A DNA stretch of 64,000 nucleotides from Mansonella perstans. Lineage: Eukaryota; Nematoda; Chromadorea; Rhabditida; Onchocercidae. Below the pieces are notes generated by a model, which saw only the letters and a program-made list of their open reading frames with translations, had not been told where the DNA came from and did no database searches. Below are positions 12,828 to 24,100 of this stretch, piece by piece. A program made the position numbers and the translations under genes. The stretch spans positions 1 through 64,000 of the forward strand of contig JBAMDO010000176.1 of assembly GCA_037074765.1 (NCBI GenBank), read 5' to 3'. The first letter of the stretch is position 1. Every line of letters begins with the position of its first letter.

Positions 12828-13442
12828 TCATGGTTCATTCAGCATCCCCGGTGGTCCTGGCGGCCCCGGTGGTCCAGGTGGTCCCGGTGGTCCCGGGGAT
12901 CCCTCCTGTTCTCCAGGTACCATTGGTGCTAGCGGCCCCGGTGGTCCAGGTGGTCCAGGTGGTCCTGGTGGCCCCGGCGGTCCCGGTATTTCTTCTCCGA
13001 CTGCTACTGCCGCCCCCGGTGGTCCAGGTGGCCCTGGTGGTCCAGGTGGCCCTGGTGGTCCCGGTAATCCTACTCCAGGCCTTAACCCCGGTGGTCCAGG
13101 TTGTCCCGGTAGTCCAGGTGGCCCCGGTGGCCCCGGTGGTCCCGGTAATCTTTGTCGTCCGGGTTGTATAGCTGGTGCCCCTGGTGGTCCTGGCGGTCCC
13201 GGTGGTCCAGGTCGTCCCGGTGGTCCCGGTTGTCCTCGTTGCCCGGCTTGTGCACCCGGTTCCGGCAGTCCCGGTGGTCCAGGTGGCCCAGGCGGTCCTG
13301 CTGGTCCAGGTGGCCCCCGTGGTCCCGGTACTCCTGCTTGTTCGAGTGGCCTCGGTCGTCCTGGCGGTCCCGATGATCTTAGCAGGATATCAATTGAAGT
13401 ACAACAGATGACGACCGCAAGGTATATTGTCAGCTTCACCAT
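12828..13442 (-). CDS. Short secreted collagen-like protein, copy 2
   Basis: One open frame of 204 residues, the duplicate of 2817-3446. The leader is [16 protein letters not shown], followed by Gly-X-Y repeats and the C-terminal end GMLNEP. The flanks on both sides match copy 1 almost base for base. Inside the gene the Gly-Pro-Pro blocks are kept, but the interruptions differ in sequence and length; for example [12 protein letters not shown] stands where copy 1 has [13 protein letters not shown]. The open frame survives these changes, which argues for a functional protein. There is no cuticle-collagen N-terminal domain and no cysteine outside the leader. The opposite strand is also open and Gly/Pro-rich, as expected for GGN-CCN codons, but it has no leader. 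Confidence 0.72.
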   Translation of the reverse strand: MVKLTIYLAVVICCTSIDILLRSSGPPGRPRPLEQAGVPGPRGPPGPAGPPGPPGPPGLPEPGAQAGQRGQPGPPGRPGPPGPPGPPGAPAIQPGRQRLPGPPGPPGPPGLPGQPGPPGLRPGVGLPGPPGPPGPPGPPGPPGAAVAVGEEIPGPPGPPGPPGPPGPPGPLAPMVPGEQEGSPGPPGPPGPPGPPGPPGMLNEP

Positions 13443-15829
13443 ATTTCAAATCAATTATGTTGAAATATGAGCTGTTGCCTTAACGATTCTGAAAAAAAGG
13501 CAGATTTTACCAAAAACAAATGATTTTACTAAATTGCTGATCGGTCATATAGGAGCGGTTTTGACCGATTCAGATAGATTCTTGTATTTAATTAAGGATA
13601 ATAGCATTTATGAATGAATTTAATTTTATATCATTTCACAAAATTCTTCTTGGGTAATAAAACCATTGGACTTTACTTTCGATCCTTTGCATAGAATCGC
13701 TTAAAAAGAAGTTTTCCATTAGCTCTAAAAACATTTTTCATAAAAATTTAAGCATTGCTATTAATGCTGATTAACCATTAACCAAATTTATTTTGTTTTT
13801 AAAGCAAAATTTTACTGAAAAAAATGTATTACATAAAAGTAACTGTTTTTCTGTATGCTTACATTGAACTGACTGAAATTAAATTCTTTTTTTGGGTTGA
13901 AATTTCAGCGGCAACCAATTTATCGAGACGCTGCAATGACAAATTTTAAGTGAAAAAATACAGATTCGCTAAATAGAAAATGAATTTTTATCCGTAAATC
14001 GGATTACATCGGAAAGCCGCTAAGATCATTGCTGATACTGATAAGTTATGAGCAGAGAAATAATGAGTTACTTTCTTTTATTTCACACTACGTTTCCGGC
14101 TGGATTTTGACTTCTGAAATGAATAAGTTTGTGCCAACACGAAATCAAAAATAGGAGGAGTATAGCATTCGAAGCCATAACCAACGAATCGAATTATCGA
14201 ATTACATTTTGAAATTTGAAGTTAACTAATTTAGACAAATAACAACCGCTTCAAGCAATTCCAAAGACCTTCGGGCCTTGAGAAATACTTTGAGGAATAA
14301 AAGTTTTATAAGCGTTCAAACTCCAAGCATTTCCTTTAGCAACGAACAAGGGATTGGCGGAACTATTAATGGTTTAAGAAATAAAAATTCTTGCTTTTAT
14401 ATTTCGACAATGAAACCAGTGAGCGAAGACTGGTTTGTGTTGTAAACGTTTTCGGACAGTTTTTTTGTGTGTTTCTTACTTACGTTTCTTAATCGGATGA
14501 CAAAAAAATGAATTGATAAGGATTAGTACAAAAAATTGATGCAAAGGATGAATTATTCACTTATTCTTAACAAATTGTCACAAATTCTCGGATCTCGTAT
14601 CGAATGAATGACTTTTTTTCTTTTAAATTTTAAACACTTTTCGAATTTTAATTTCCATAAATTAATCATCATTTAGTTTTTTGTTCTTTTAATGCAAATG
14701 AAATAAATGACCAGCGCCTCTAGAAGAAATTGAAGGAAGCTCTAACAAACTGCTTTTTTTTTATTTTTTGCTAATGTCAAATAATCCTCGGAATTGCGCC
14801 TTATATGACAAAAATTTTTTCAGCGATAGTAGAAAGAAGGTTTACATAAAGGAAATGGCTCTGGTTGGTACGTCGATGCTTCAATGTTTTGACGTTTCAA
14901 TGCTTGTTTTTCTTCGTTATTTTTAATTTGAAGAATTGAATATTTTGAGTCACATAACTAATTAAAGCTTGACATATTACTTTTTAATTTAATAAAATCC
15001 TATTCACTATCCACTGATCTTTGTGAGAAAGAGGCAAGTGGCTTGTCACTTAATATTTGGGGTACTTAATATATTAAATTAAATTTATATTAAAAATATA
15101 TTTAAAAAAATTTCCAATTGGAAAAATTAACCAGAGGACTTTTTTTTTTGAAAACTTTTCTCGAAAACTCCAACTGCTTTCATTTATTATTTGAACTTTT
15201 CGCTTATTATTATTAATTTTTGTAATTATTTATTACGATAAAATTTCATTGCAAGTTGCCTCTATATTTTTACTACGAAACCAGCAACGAAGAACGTTTT
15301 ACGCTGTAAAAATTTTCGCCCGTTTTTTGTTCTTATTCCTGTTTGTTCTCTGCATTTCCTCGTCGGATGACAGGAAAATGGATTAAGGTGGATAAGTATA
15401 AAAAACTGATACGAAAAATGAATTATTCACTTATTCTTAACAAATTGTCATAAATTCCCGGATCTCGTTTCGAATGAATGATTTTCTTTCCTTCATTTTT
15501 CGAGGTTTGACCTCTTTGAATTTTCCATCATTTACTTTTTTGTTGTTTCCATACAAAATGAAATAAACGATCAGTTATTTGTTTTGTTAAAAATTAGCAA
15601 ATTAGCGAAATTAGCAAATTAGAAAATTAAAAATTAGTAAATTAGTATTAAATTAAAATTATTTTAAATTAAAATTATTTCAAATTAAAATTATTTTAAT
15701 TAATTTAATAAATTAGTATTAAATTAATTAAAAATTAGCAAATTAGCGAAATCGAATGTATTTGAAAAATCTGCTTTTTTCAAATTCGGAAAGGCATCAG
15801 CATAGATTTCAATACAATTAATTTGAAAT
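13443..15829. repeat. Duplicated flank of collagen copy 2
   Basis: This matches 3447-5450 up to about 15510, including the internal direct repeat (14390-14650 against 15265-15530). The spacer and most of the inverted arm present in unit 1 (5450-7290) are replaced by an AT-rich run at about 15590-15750 made of ATTAGCAAATTAG- and AAATTAAAATT-like words. From about 15765 it matches 7310 onward. No gene is seen. Confidence 0.7.
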
Positions 15830-15984
15830 ATGGTGAAGTTGGCAATGTACCTTGCACTCGTCATCTGTTGCTCGCCATCTGTTGCGCTCCAACCATGCTT
15901 CCAGGACCACCGAGTAGACCACTGGGACCACCGGGAGTACCGGGGACCACCGGGACCACAGAGAGTCATGAGGAGCCAGCATGA
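15830..15984 (+). pseudogene. Frameshifted truncated collagen-like copy
   Basis: This is the second copy of the short plus-strand collagen-like remnant. It begins MVKLAMYLALVICC and then carries a 14-base duplication around CATCTGTTGC that shifts the frame. The Gly-X-Y codons continue in another frame up to a TGA at 15982. The relative at 7376-7507 lacks the insertion. The shift supports calling it a pseudogene. Confidence 0.6.
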
Positions 15985-16149
15985 CGTTGATGGATCATAA
16001 TGAAAATGGTTTTTAATTTATTTCAGGCAAAAATTAATTTGTTTGCTTTTCCATTGATTGACAATTTATTCTTTGAAATAATTGGATTTGTGAACTTTCA
16101 TTTTCCTGCATTTTTTAAATAAGACCTCAAACTCTAAATTCAAATTTGA

Positions 16150-16523
16150 GAGCGATTCAAAATTTTTTTGTGGGCATTATTTTCACCTGATAAGTACTTT
16201 CCCGCGATTTGCCTGCTTTTCTGTTCATCACTGCAACAGTTAATGCGAACATCAACGTAAGTTATACTTATCGATAATGTTCCCAGCGAACTATTCTCTT
16301 TTATCCAACATATTCCATTACTAACAGCACTGATATGATCTTATCAGTATCAAGAATTCTCATATCACACATTTTAGGTGCGAGAAATATGCGCGAAGTT
16401 GCAAATCGAGATTTTTTCTTTACACTGATCTTATCAGTATCAAGAGCTCTCATATCACACATTTTAGGTACGAGAAAAAAAAAAAGATGTGGGCGAAGTT
16501 GCAAATCGAGATTTTCCATTTAA
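16150..16523. repeat. Duplicated block A, copy 3 (truncated), with local tandem repeat
   Basis: The first 250 bases match 130-380 and 7685-7930. Then a stretch of about 100 bases containing CTTATCAGTATCAAGA, CTCATATCACACATTTTAGG and GCGAAGTTGCAAATCGAG occurs twice in tandem (about 16333-16420 and 16428-16515). The block ends there and unique sequence begins. Confidence 0.75.
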
Positions 16524-16933
16524 AGAGAAGTAACAGGAGGAAGCAAAGATAAGGACGATTGTCCCCATTCTTACTGTGCTAATGTATTTCCTTTTCCAAC
16601 TGTTTATAATAAGATTTGCACTGAGGAACTTGCAGAATTTAAAGCGGCCAAAGTTTATTTGAAGCAGAGCTGTCCTCTAACATCTTCTACTTAGAGCTAG
16701 TTGAATTGCAAAGTTCATACAAGCACTATTAATGTTCCCAAAGTTATTTAGTCATGCAAAACAATTTATTTTCTTTGTCTCATTGACAGTACTGCGACGA
16801 GTCTGTTGAAGCCAAGTTTCAAACTTCATTCTTCGGGAAGCATCACTACTACGGCGATGTCCTCTCTAGTAAAATATGTTGTTTCTCAATTTTGCCAGGC
16901 AATAAAAACTCAAAAAATGACAGTGAAAATTAA
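16524..16933 (+). CDS. Possible 3' exons of a cysteine-containing protein
   Basis: Two open stretches suggest the end of an unrecognised gene. The first (16524-16694) contains DKDDCPHSYCANVFPF and ICTEELAEFKAAK. The second (16790-16933) follows a good acceptor (CATTGACAG), reads YCDESVEAKFQTSFFGKHHYY, and ends at a TAA. If the first exon ends at AAA|GTTTAT the two join in phase 0. No start exon was found; upstream sequence is the truncated duplicate block, so the 5' end may have been lost. Cysteine spacing suggests a secreted protein, but I cannot name a family. Confidence 0.3.
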
Positions 16934-18156
16934 AAAGCAATAAGAAAATACCAATAAGTAGACCTATTCACAAATGAGAGTACAGAAATGTGACACGACA
17001 AAACCACAACCAGAAGTGTTCACAACAAGATACATGTTTTTCTTCAAAGTGGCTAATAAAATAGAATTCTTTTGACCCAATTAATCACTGATTAATTAAT
17101 GAGCGGAAAATGAACTTAAATCTTGCTTTTGCATCAGATGTTTGGTGGAAATCTCCATCGTTTCTTTAGTTCTCCCACCATTTTTGCATGTAAATTTTAA
17201 TTTTTCAAACACAGTCAATGGTTTCTTTTTTTTTCTGCTTCAGGATGATCCATTTTCATGTAATCCTACTTTGTCAAAATTTGATACCTAATTAATGGTA
17301 ACCGATAAAATAAGTGACTGAAATTGGAATTCAATGTATTGTTCAGTGAAAAAACTTTGCTTGTAAATTTTTCAAACAAAAAAGAAATTCACGGAAAATT
17401 TCACACTGTGTCCTGTTGTATCATTTTATTAGTTCATTCTCTCTTCAAATCATCATCAAGTATTTTTCACAAGCATCTATATGTGGATAAATATCTTTTC
17501 AGTCATGTAGCTTTGTGTATATTAATAAAGTGCATTTCATCAAATATTTGTCTCTCATTCAATTCAAACCAAAATTTATTTCAATATTAAATTTCTTGAG
17601 TTTGTCTGATCTCAAATAAATCTTCCTATTCTAATTCAATTGCACCTTACTATAATGCAGGGAAGAAACTAATGCTTAAAAAACATTTAAATGTATAGCA
17701 AAAACATTTCATGAAATTGAAGTCTTGTAAAATTTTCCTTTTATTTGACCATATTACTATGCTCTAAATAAAGCTTTGATAATTATTTAATTATTTGTCT
17801 TTTCTACTTTTGACAATCTTTCAAATCTTCATCATTCCTTTTAGAATATTAATAATCATGATTTACATACCAACAATCATTTGTTACCAATAAAATTATA
17901 GCCGCAAAATTTCTTCGGAATTGCTGAAGTTTGCAGAATGGAAAAGAAACTTTTTATACAATAAATTCCCAAAATTGCAATTGCTTCATTCATTATTCAT
18001 GTTTTTCTAAAATTAATTCTTTTAATTAGCTTCAGTTTAATAAGGAATGGGCGATGAAATAAAATATGACAATTGATTATTTACAGGTATAAATGAATAT
18101 TTGCGAACTTTTTTTAGTGGAAGTTAAAAAATTAGTATGTTTCCATACTATTAATG
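16934..18156. other. Intergenic, no gene seen
   Basis: AT-rich sequence. The plus-strand open frame at 17324-17590 has no supporting features. This is the downstream side of the minus-strand EB-module gene. Confidence 0.5.
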
Positions 18157-21100
18157 TCAATTAATTCTACAAGCATTACGAGCAGTATTATAGCCAGGAG
18201 GACATTTGCATATCTGTTTTGAACATAACGAATAGCCCATACATTGAGCAGTATGGATGCAGAATTGTCCTATATCTACTAAAGCATAACAGCCTTTGTT
18301 GACAATATAAACGGTAGACGCGGGACACTGTATTAGTGAGGGCAGACATTTGGTACCAGTGAATATGGCACCATTAATACATTGACATGTTCGGGTAGTA
18401 TAATTGCTCAAACTTGTTCCTGGCATACAACTCGCCGATTCTGCAACATTTGCATTTAAATTAGTATTCCCAAGATAAAATTACACCCTGAATATTAATG
18501 CTTAACTTGTGTTTTGTATTATAAATGCAGCATTCGTGTATATTGATGGCATACTTAAGAAGAAAGAAAAAATTGTAAAATTTTAAAATTTTTTTATTTA
18601 CTGAAAAAATGAGAAATTTTAGTCCAACAAAAATTAAATTAAGTCTATACTGGTTAATGAAAGAATTAATCAATTTACGAATTAGATACAAAAACCACAA
18701 AGATTTTAAGATTGAAAGAATATTTATATTAAAAACTGAATCTAAAAATAATATTTTCTTCTACATAATTCTCAATGAAGAAAATGTTTCATTTAAATTT
18801 GAAAAAAAATTCCAAAACAAACCAATGCATTGGGAATCATCTTGACAAGTCATTCCGATAGAAACAGTATCAAAACATGAATCGTTGACGGAAACCTGAT
18901 ACGGCAGACATTTTGAATTGATGATACAGGCGTCATTTGATCTGATAGTACCTGATGGACATAAACATCTATTTGTTTGACAAACTCCAAGCCCTTGACA
19001 TTGCTGCGTATAATAGCAAAACTCATCAATTTTCACCTGCATAAATTAGCGCACAATTCAACTATTGTCATTGCTAATTAATTAATTAGTCTAATTTTCC
19101 AGTTTATAATTTATCATTTTATTAAGATAACATTAATTATAACTTAAATGATTATACCAGTAATAACAAACAAGTTGAATGAAAGTTTTTAGAATAATTA
19201 ATAATTAATTAATCAATTAATTGATCCACATTGATTATATAACTAAAGACTCTGCGACTGTTTAAAGAAAATCGAGAAATCAAGGATTTAAAATTTTTTG
19301 AATTTAACTAAAGAAAAGCATTCAGAACATACTGTCGGAAAACATATCCTATCGATCATAATTTCGTTATTATTGCACTTTTCTTTAGTACATAATCCAT
19401 CCCGTGCTATAGAACCATTAGGACATCGGCAGCTACTGTTGATACATGTGGAATAACCTTGACATTGTTGTGTGAACTTACACTGCTGTCCAATATATGC
19501 TATATCCCAGCAGCTTTCGGCAATATATATTTGTCCGGTAAGACATACACCAGATGATACACAGTTATTGTTTTGTGATACCGTACCTGGTGGACATATA
19601 CAGATACCATTTTGACATGCTGAAATTGATGCACACTGCTCAGTAAATTGGCAATGCTGTGCGATATTTGCCTTCGGATAACACTGCTTATCTATCTGAA
19701 TTTCATTCGACACACAACGCTGCTGCTCCTCTCGACATCGATCATTTTGGACAGTTGTATTCTTTGGACAGGTACAGTAATTGTTGTGACAAATTGAATC
19801 ACCTAAGCAAACAGCCGTATCGATACAGTATTGCCCAATTTTAGCAAAATCATAGCAATGACCATTTATCAAAACCTAAAATTAAAGATATTAAAAGTAG
19901 TTGAGAGTTTCTGTGCAAAGCATTGGCTAACTGACGATTTCATTATTACGATTGTATTAATTTAATTGAAATTTTGCAAAAAATTAAAAGAGAAAGATAA
20001 AAGCAAGAATTGAGCAATTCGTTTGATGGTAACTGTGATTAATATAACTTGCTGTATTTACCTGATTACTACAATTCGTTAAAGGTCTGAGATTTTCAAC
20101 ACAATATTTCTTCACTTCAATATATCCATTCGGGCATATGCATTTACCTAATTGAAAATCAACATTGCAAAATTTTGTAGAATTACATTAAAGTATACGA
20201 AGAATCACAATGAAGTAATGCATGTTGCCACTTATAATCGAAGTAATGGAAATGTGAAAGATCAGTTTGGTATAAAATAAATGCTGTTTTTACTAGTAAG
20301 CACCAATTATTGATATCATATACTACAAATGACATAAAACTAGCTCAGTCAAACAAAAAATTCCTGATAAAGATAAAAACAAAATTGATAGTAATTTATA
20401 AAACAAAAATGCTTCCCAACGCAATTTGAAATTTCCATTAAAATTTACCCGCGTGACATATCGAGGCTGCAATACACTGCAAATTATCAACGCAGTCTTC
20501 GCCTGGTATTGCCAAATCTAAGCATTCTCCGTTCACGTACGTTTGATAAATGTCGCATTCTTTGGTTCCATTACGCCGAATACAATATCTGAAAGAAGTG
20601 AAATAATGAAAAAAGTTTAATACAGTTTTTTTTTTTCAAGCATACCTATTATTCTCATCAAAATGACAGCAAAATTCAGCTCAACTATTCAAAAATTTTA
20701 TCATACCTTGAGAGAAGTTGAGTATCATTAGAGCATGTACAGTATCCATTTAAGCAACTTGACTTATCAAGACACTGCTCGTCAGCAAAGCATATCGAAC
20801 CTGGCATACGTCTTTCTAGACATAGTCCATTAACCTGGAAATGAAAGATCTGCCGGTCAATTAGATGAATTTATGAACTTTATTTTATCAGTAGATGCAA
20901 GATAAATGTAATTTATTGAAATTTCTAATAAATTACTATTCTTGTTGTGATCATACAAATAAATATTATTTAATTAGGATTTAAAGAAAGTAATTAAATT
21001 ACGAATCACTTACTTAAATTATGAATTATTTCCTATATCCTATTGCAATATGAGCTTACTTGTCGTAATTCTGCAATTTATTTTTGTTATCATCAAATTT

Positions 21101-24100
21101 AATGCCCAAATTAAATTAGCTTCAGAAGGAATTAGAAAATGAAAAAAAAATTGGTCGAATGAAGCAATTCACGTCGAACGAAACAGTTCTGTTACTGTCA
21201 AAGTTACATAATTAAAAAAAAATCGGACGTGTTTCTCGGACCCCAAAATGCTTTAAGAAAAATTTTAATTAAAAATTTAAGGCAATGTAAATTTTGCAAA
21301 AAATTTGAAGAACGAGTTAATTAGGTTAGCATCAGAGAGAAATGGAAAACACAATAAAAGTATTTTAAAATGTTGAAAAGAGAAGTACTGTAGAGATGAA
21401 TGCATTTTTTCTATACAGTTCGATTTTGTGTTGTCATTGGGTATTCAATCTATAGAGTTACTTCCAATGAATGATCAGAAGGATATAAAGTAAAAATGAA
21501 ACCACAAATCATCATTCTAGCTTTTTAATCAAGTTTAATAAACCATGATTTTAATGCCATTTAAAAATTAAATTTAAATGATAACCAACCATAACTTCAA
21601 TATCTTTGCAATAATTATTCTGAATGGGTTGACATTTTCCAGACATTGCCTGTTCAAATGTTAGTGACAATTTACTTCTTTTTCAAAAATGTTAAAATTA
21701 AAATTAAAATTGTCGAAAAAAAGAATAAATGATTATGCAACAAAATTTATCTAAAAGATAATTTTCAACATTCCTAGTATTATTTTATAGCAATAAATCT
21801 AAATGACATTTAACATTAAACAAAATAAAAATGACAATAACTCATTTGTTTAATTATTAGCGAACTTACCGTCATTCGTATTGGACAAACACAACGTGCC
21901 GCATGATTGCAGATTGCATTATCGGGACATTGTTGACTTATGAGACATGATTCGTTAAGTGTAACTCGCTTGAAACATCGATTATTCAGAAACACCTGTT
22001 AATTTCAAAGTTTACTGTTCTAACACGCACTCTCTTAATTATGTGCCACCATTACATTAAGTGAGGAACTAATTTGTAAATACAATTATTATTTATGAAA
22101 CTTTTATGTAACTTGTACAAGAATATTTCACGAAGGAAAATAAAAACCCAAGAATTACTTCGTCTTTATTGCATGATAAAGACCCAATACAGTATCCGTT
22201 CATCCTTACAGTAGCCTCAGGACAACTACAATAACCATTTATACAAACAGATCCTCCAAGGCATTGCAAATCATAACTACATTGATCGTCCAGTTTAGCG
22301 ATCCGTACACAACTGCCAAAAACGTATATCTTGAATTATAATTTATCCGATATTTAAAAAAAAAGAAAAAAATTCAACGAAATAAAAATTACTTTTATTC
22401 CGTTAGACCATTCAGGAAAAATAAGTGAAAATGAATTCTTCATTAAGTGTGTTGTTCATAATTTTAGGAATCAATCTAATTTGAGGTTACTATGCTTCAT
22501 AGCGGCTTTTTTTAAATGAGTATTTTATATTTGAACCATTTAAAGAAAAACTTACAAACAATCGCATCGATGATACATTAATTGCCTAGTATATTTATTT
22601 ATTGCTTGCTTTACTTATCGATTAATTTTTAAATCTTCTATATTTTTGAAAATTGACAAGTTAATTGATGACAGAAGAAAAGTGATACAAACCGTAGAAA
22701 TGAAATCACATGGATCGGTGTATGCTAGTTTCCGACAATATCCATCAATATTATTCATTCCTGCTGGACAAACACAGATATGCGTCGTTGCAAAGCACCA
22801 TGATCCATCCAAACATTGCACCGAATCGTTGCATTTTTGTCCCGGGATTACTCGAGATAAACATGTTCCATTAATCAATACTTCATTTCCCGAACAATTC
22901 TTTTTTACACATCTACCAATTTTATAAGATTATGGATCATTGACAGGAACAATGGTAAGGCTGTATAACACTGGAGGAAAAAAGATTATATAAAATTTTG
23001 CAAATTTTAGTAATTAATTGTATTAATTTTTAAAATAATCATAATAAATAGTAAAAAACTTCCGCGTTAAGAAGATAAGTTCATCCATAATAATAATCGA
23101 CAAATCTTATGATAGATGATAGTACATAACAATTAAAAATTCATTTTTTTTTTGTTGGAAATTGTTATTTGCGATAAAAATTATTGGAACTGTCACTGTT
23201 TCTCTATTGCTATCATTATTATTGCTATCGTTATAATGGTCATTATCATTATTATTATCAATTATTATTATTGTTATTATCATCATTATTGTTACCGTCA
23301 TCATTATCGTTATTACTACCATTATTATTGCTGTTATTATTATTATGGCTATTATTATTATTATTATTATTATTATTACTGCTTATTGCCATTGTTGTTG
23401 TTGTAATTAGCATTATTATTATCATTAAAGATCACTAATAAATTATTATTAGCGAAATTATTTTCTTCTTGTGAAAGAGAAAGTAATCATATCCATCTTT
23501 TGTAATCATTTTTCTCTTGCTTAATTTTGAAGTAATTCAACAGTTTGACTTGTAAGAAAAAGTATTAAAACTGAATTTAAAAAAACTAATAAGAAACATT
23601 TGTTCTTCCTGAGAAGTTCCTGGAGGACATGAACAGTGCTGATCCAAGCAATTAGCACCTCCAGGGCACTGTACATTCAACTGACACATCCCTCCAATTA
23701 CAGCAATATCTAAGCATTTTCCGTTGTCAGAAACTTGATGAATTTCACATCGATGGGCAGAATTTAAACTCTTTTCTTGACATAATCCATTCATGTTAAC
23801 TGCTCCTGCAGGAAAAAACTTGAGTTAGAAATACAAATTAATCCGGGGAATTTTCTTCTCCAAGATATTTCAACTTAATTTGAAGTTTTAAAAATAAACA
23901 AATTATTTTTTAGAAGTGAAAAAAGCTACTGATAAATTTGTATTACTTTGAAGGCTTGATAAAAAATGAAACATGGAAGATTAAATTCTTTCCATGGTGT
24001 TCAGCTGCGTTATGATTCTTCTGTGATTATTCGATGAATCGGATCTGTCAAAATTTTTAGTCCTTTCAAGGTCCTTGAAAAATTTATGTCATAACTAAAT

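Noticed and set aside
12808..13470. Plus-strand 220-codon Gly/Pro-rich open frame over collagen copy 2
   Set aside because: It is the antisense of the collagen-like gene. GGN-CCN codons read as Gly/Pro on both strands. It lacks a leader and is not intact in copy 1.
23107..23440. Long open frames of Tyr/Leu or Asn/Ile/Asp
   Set aside because: They are read through an ATT-type microsatellite in an intron.
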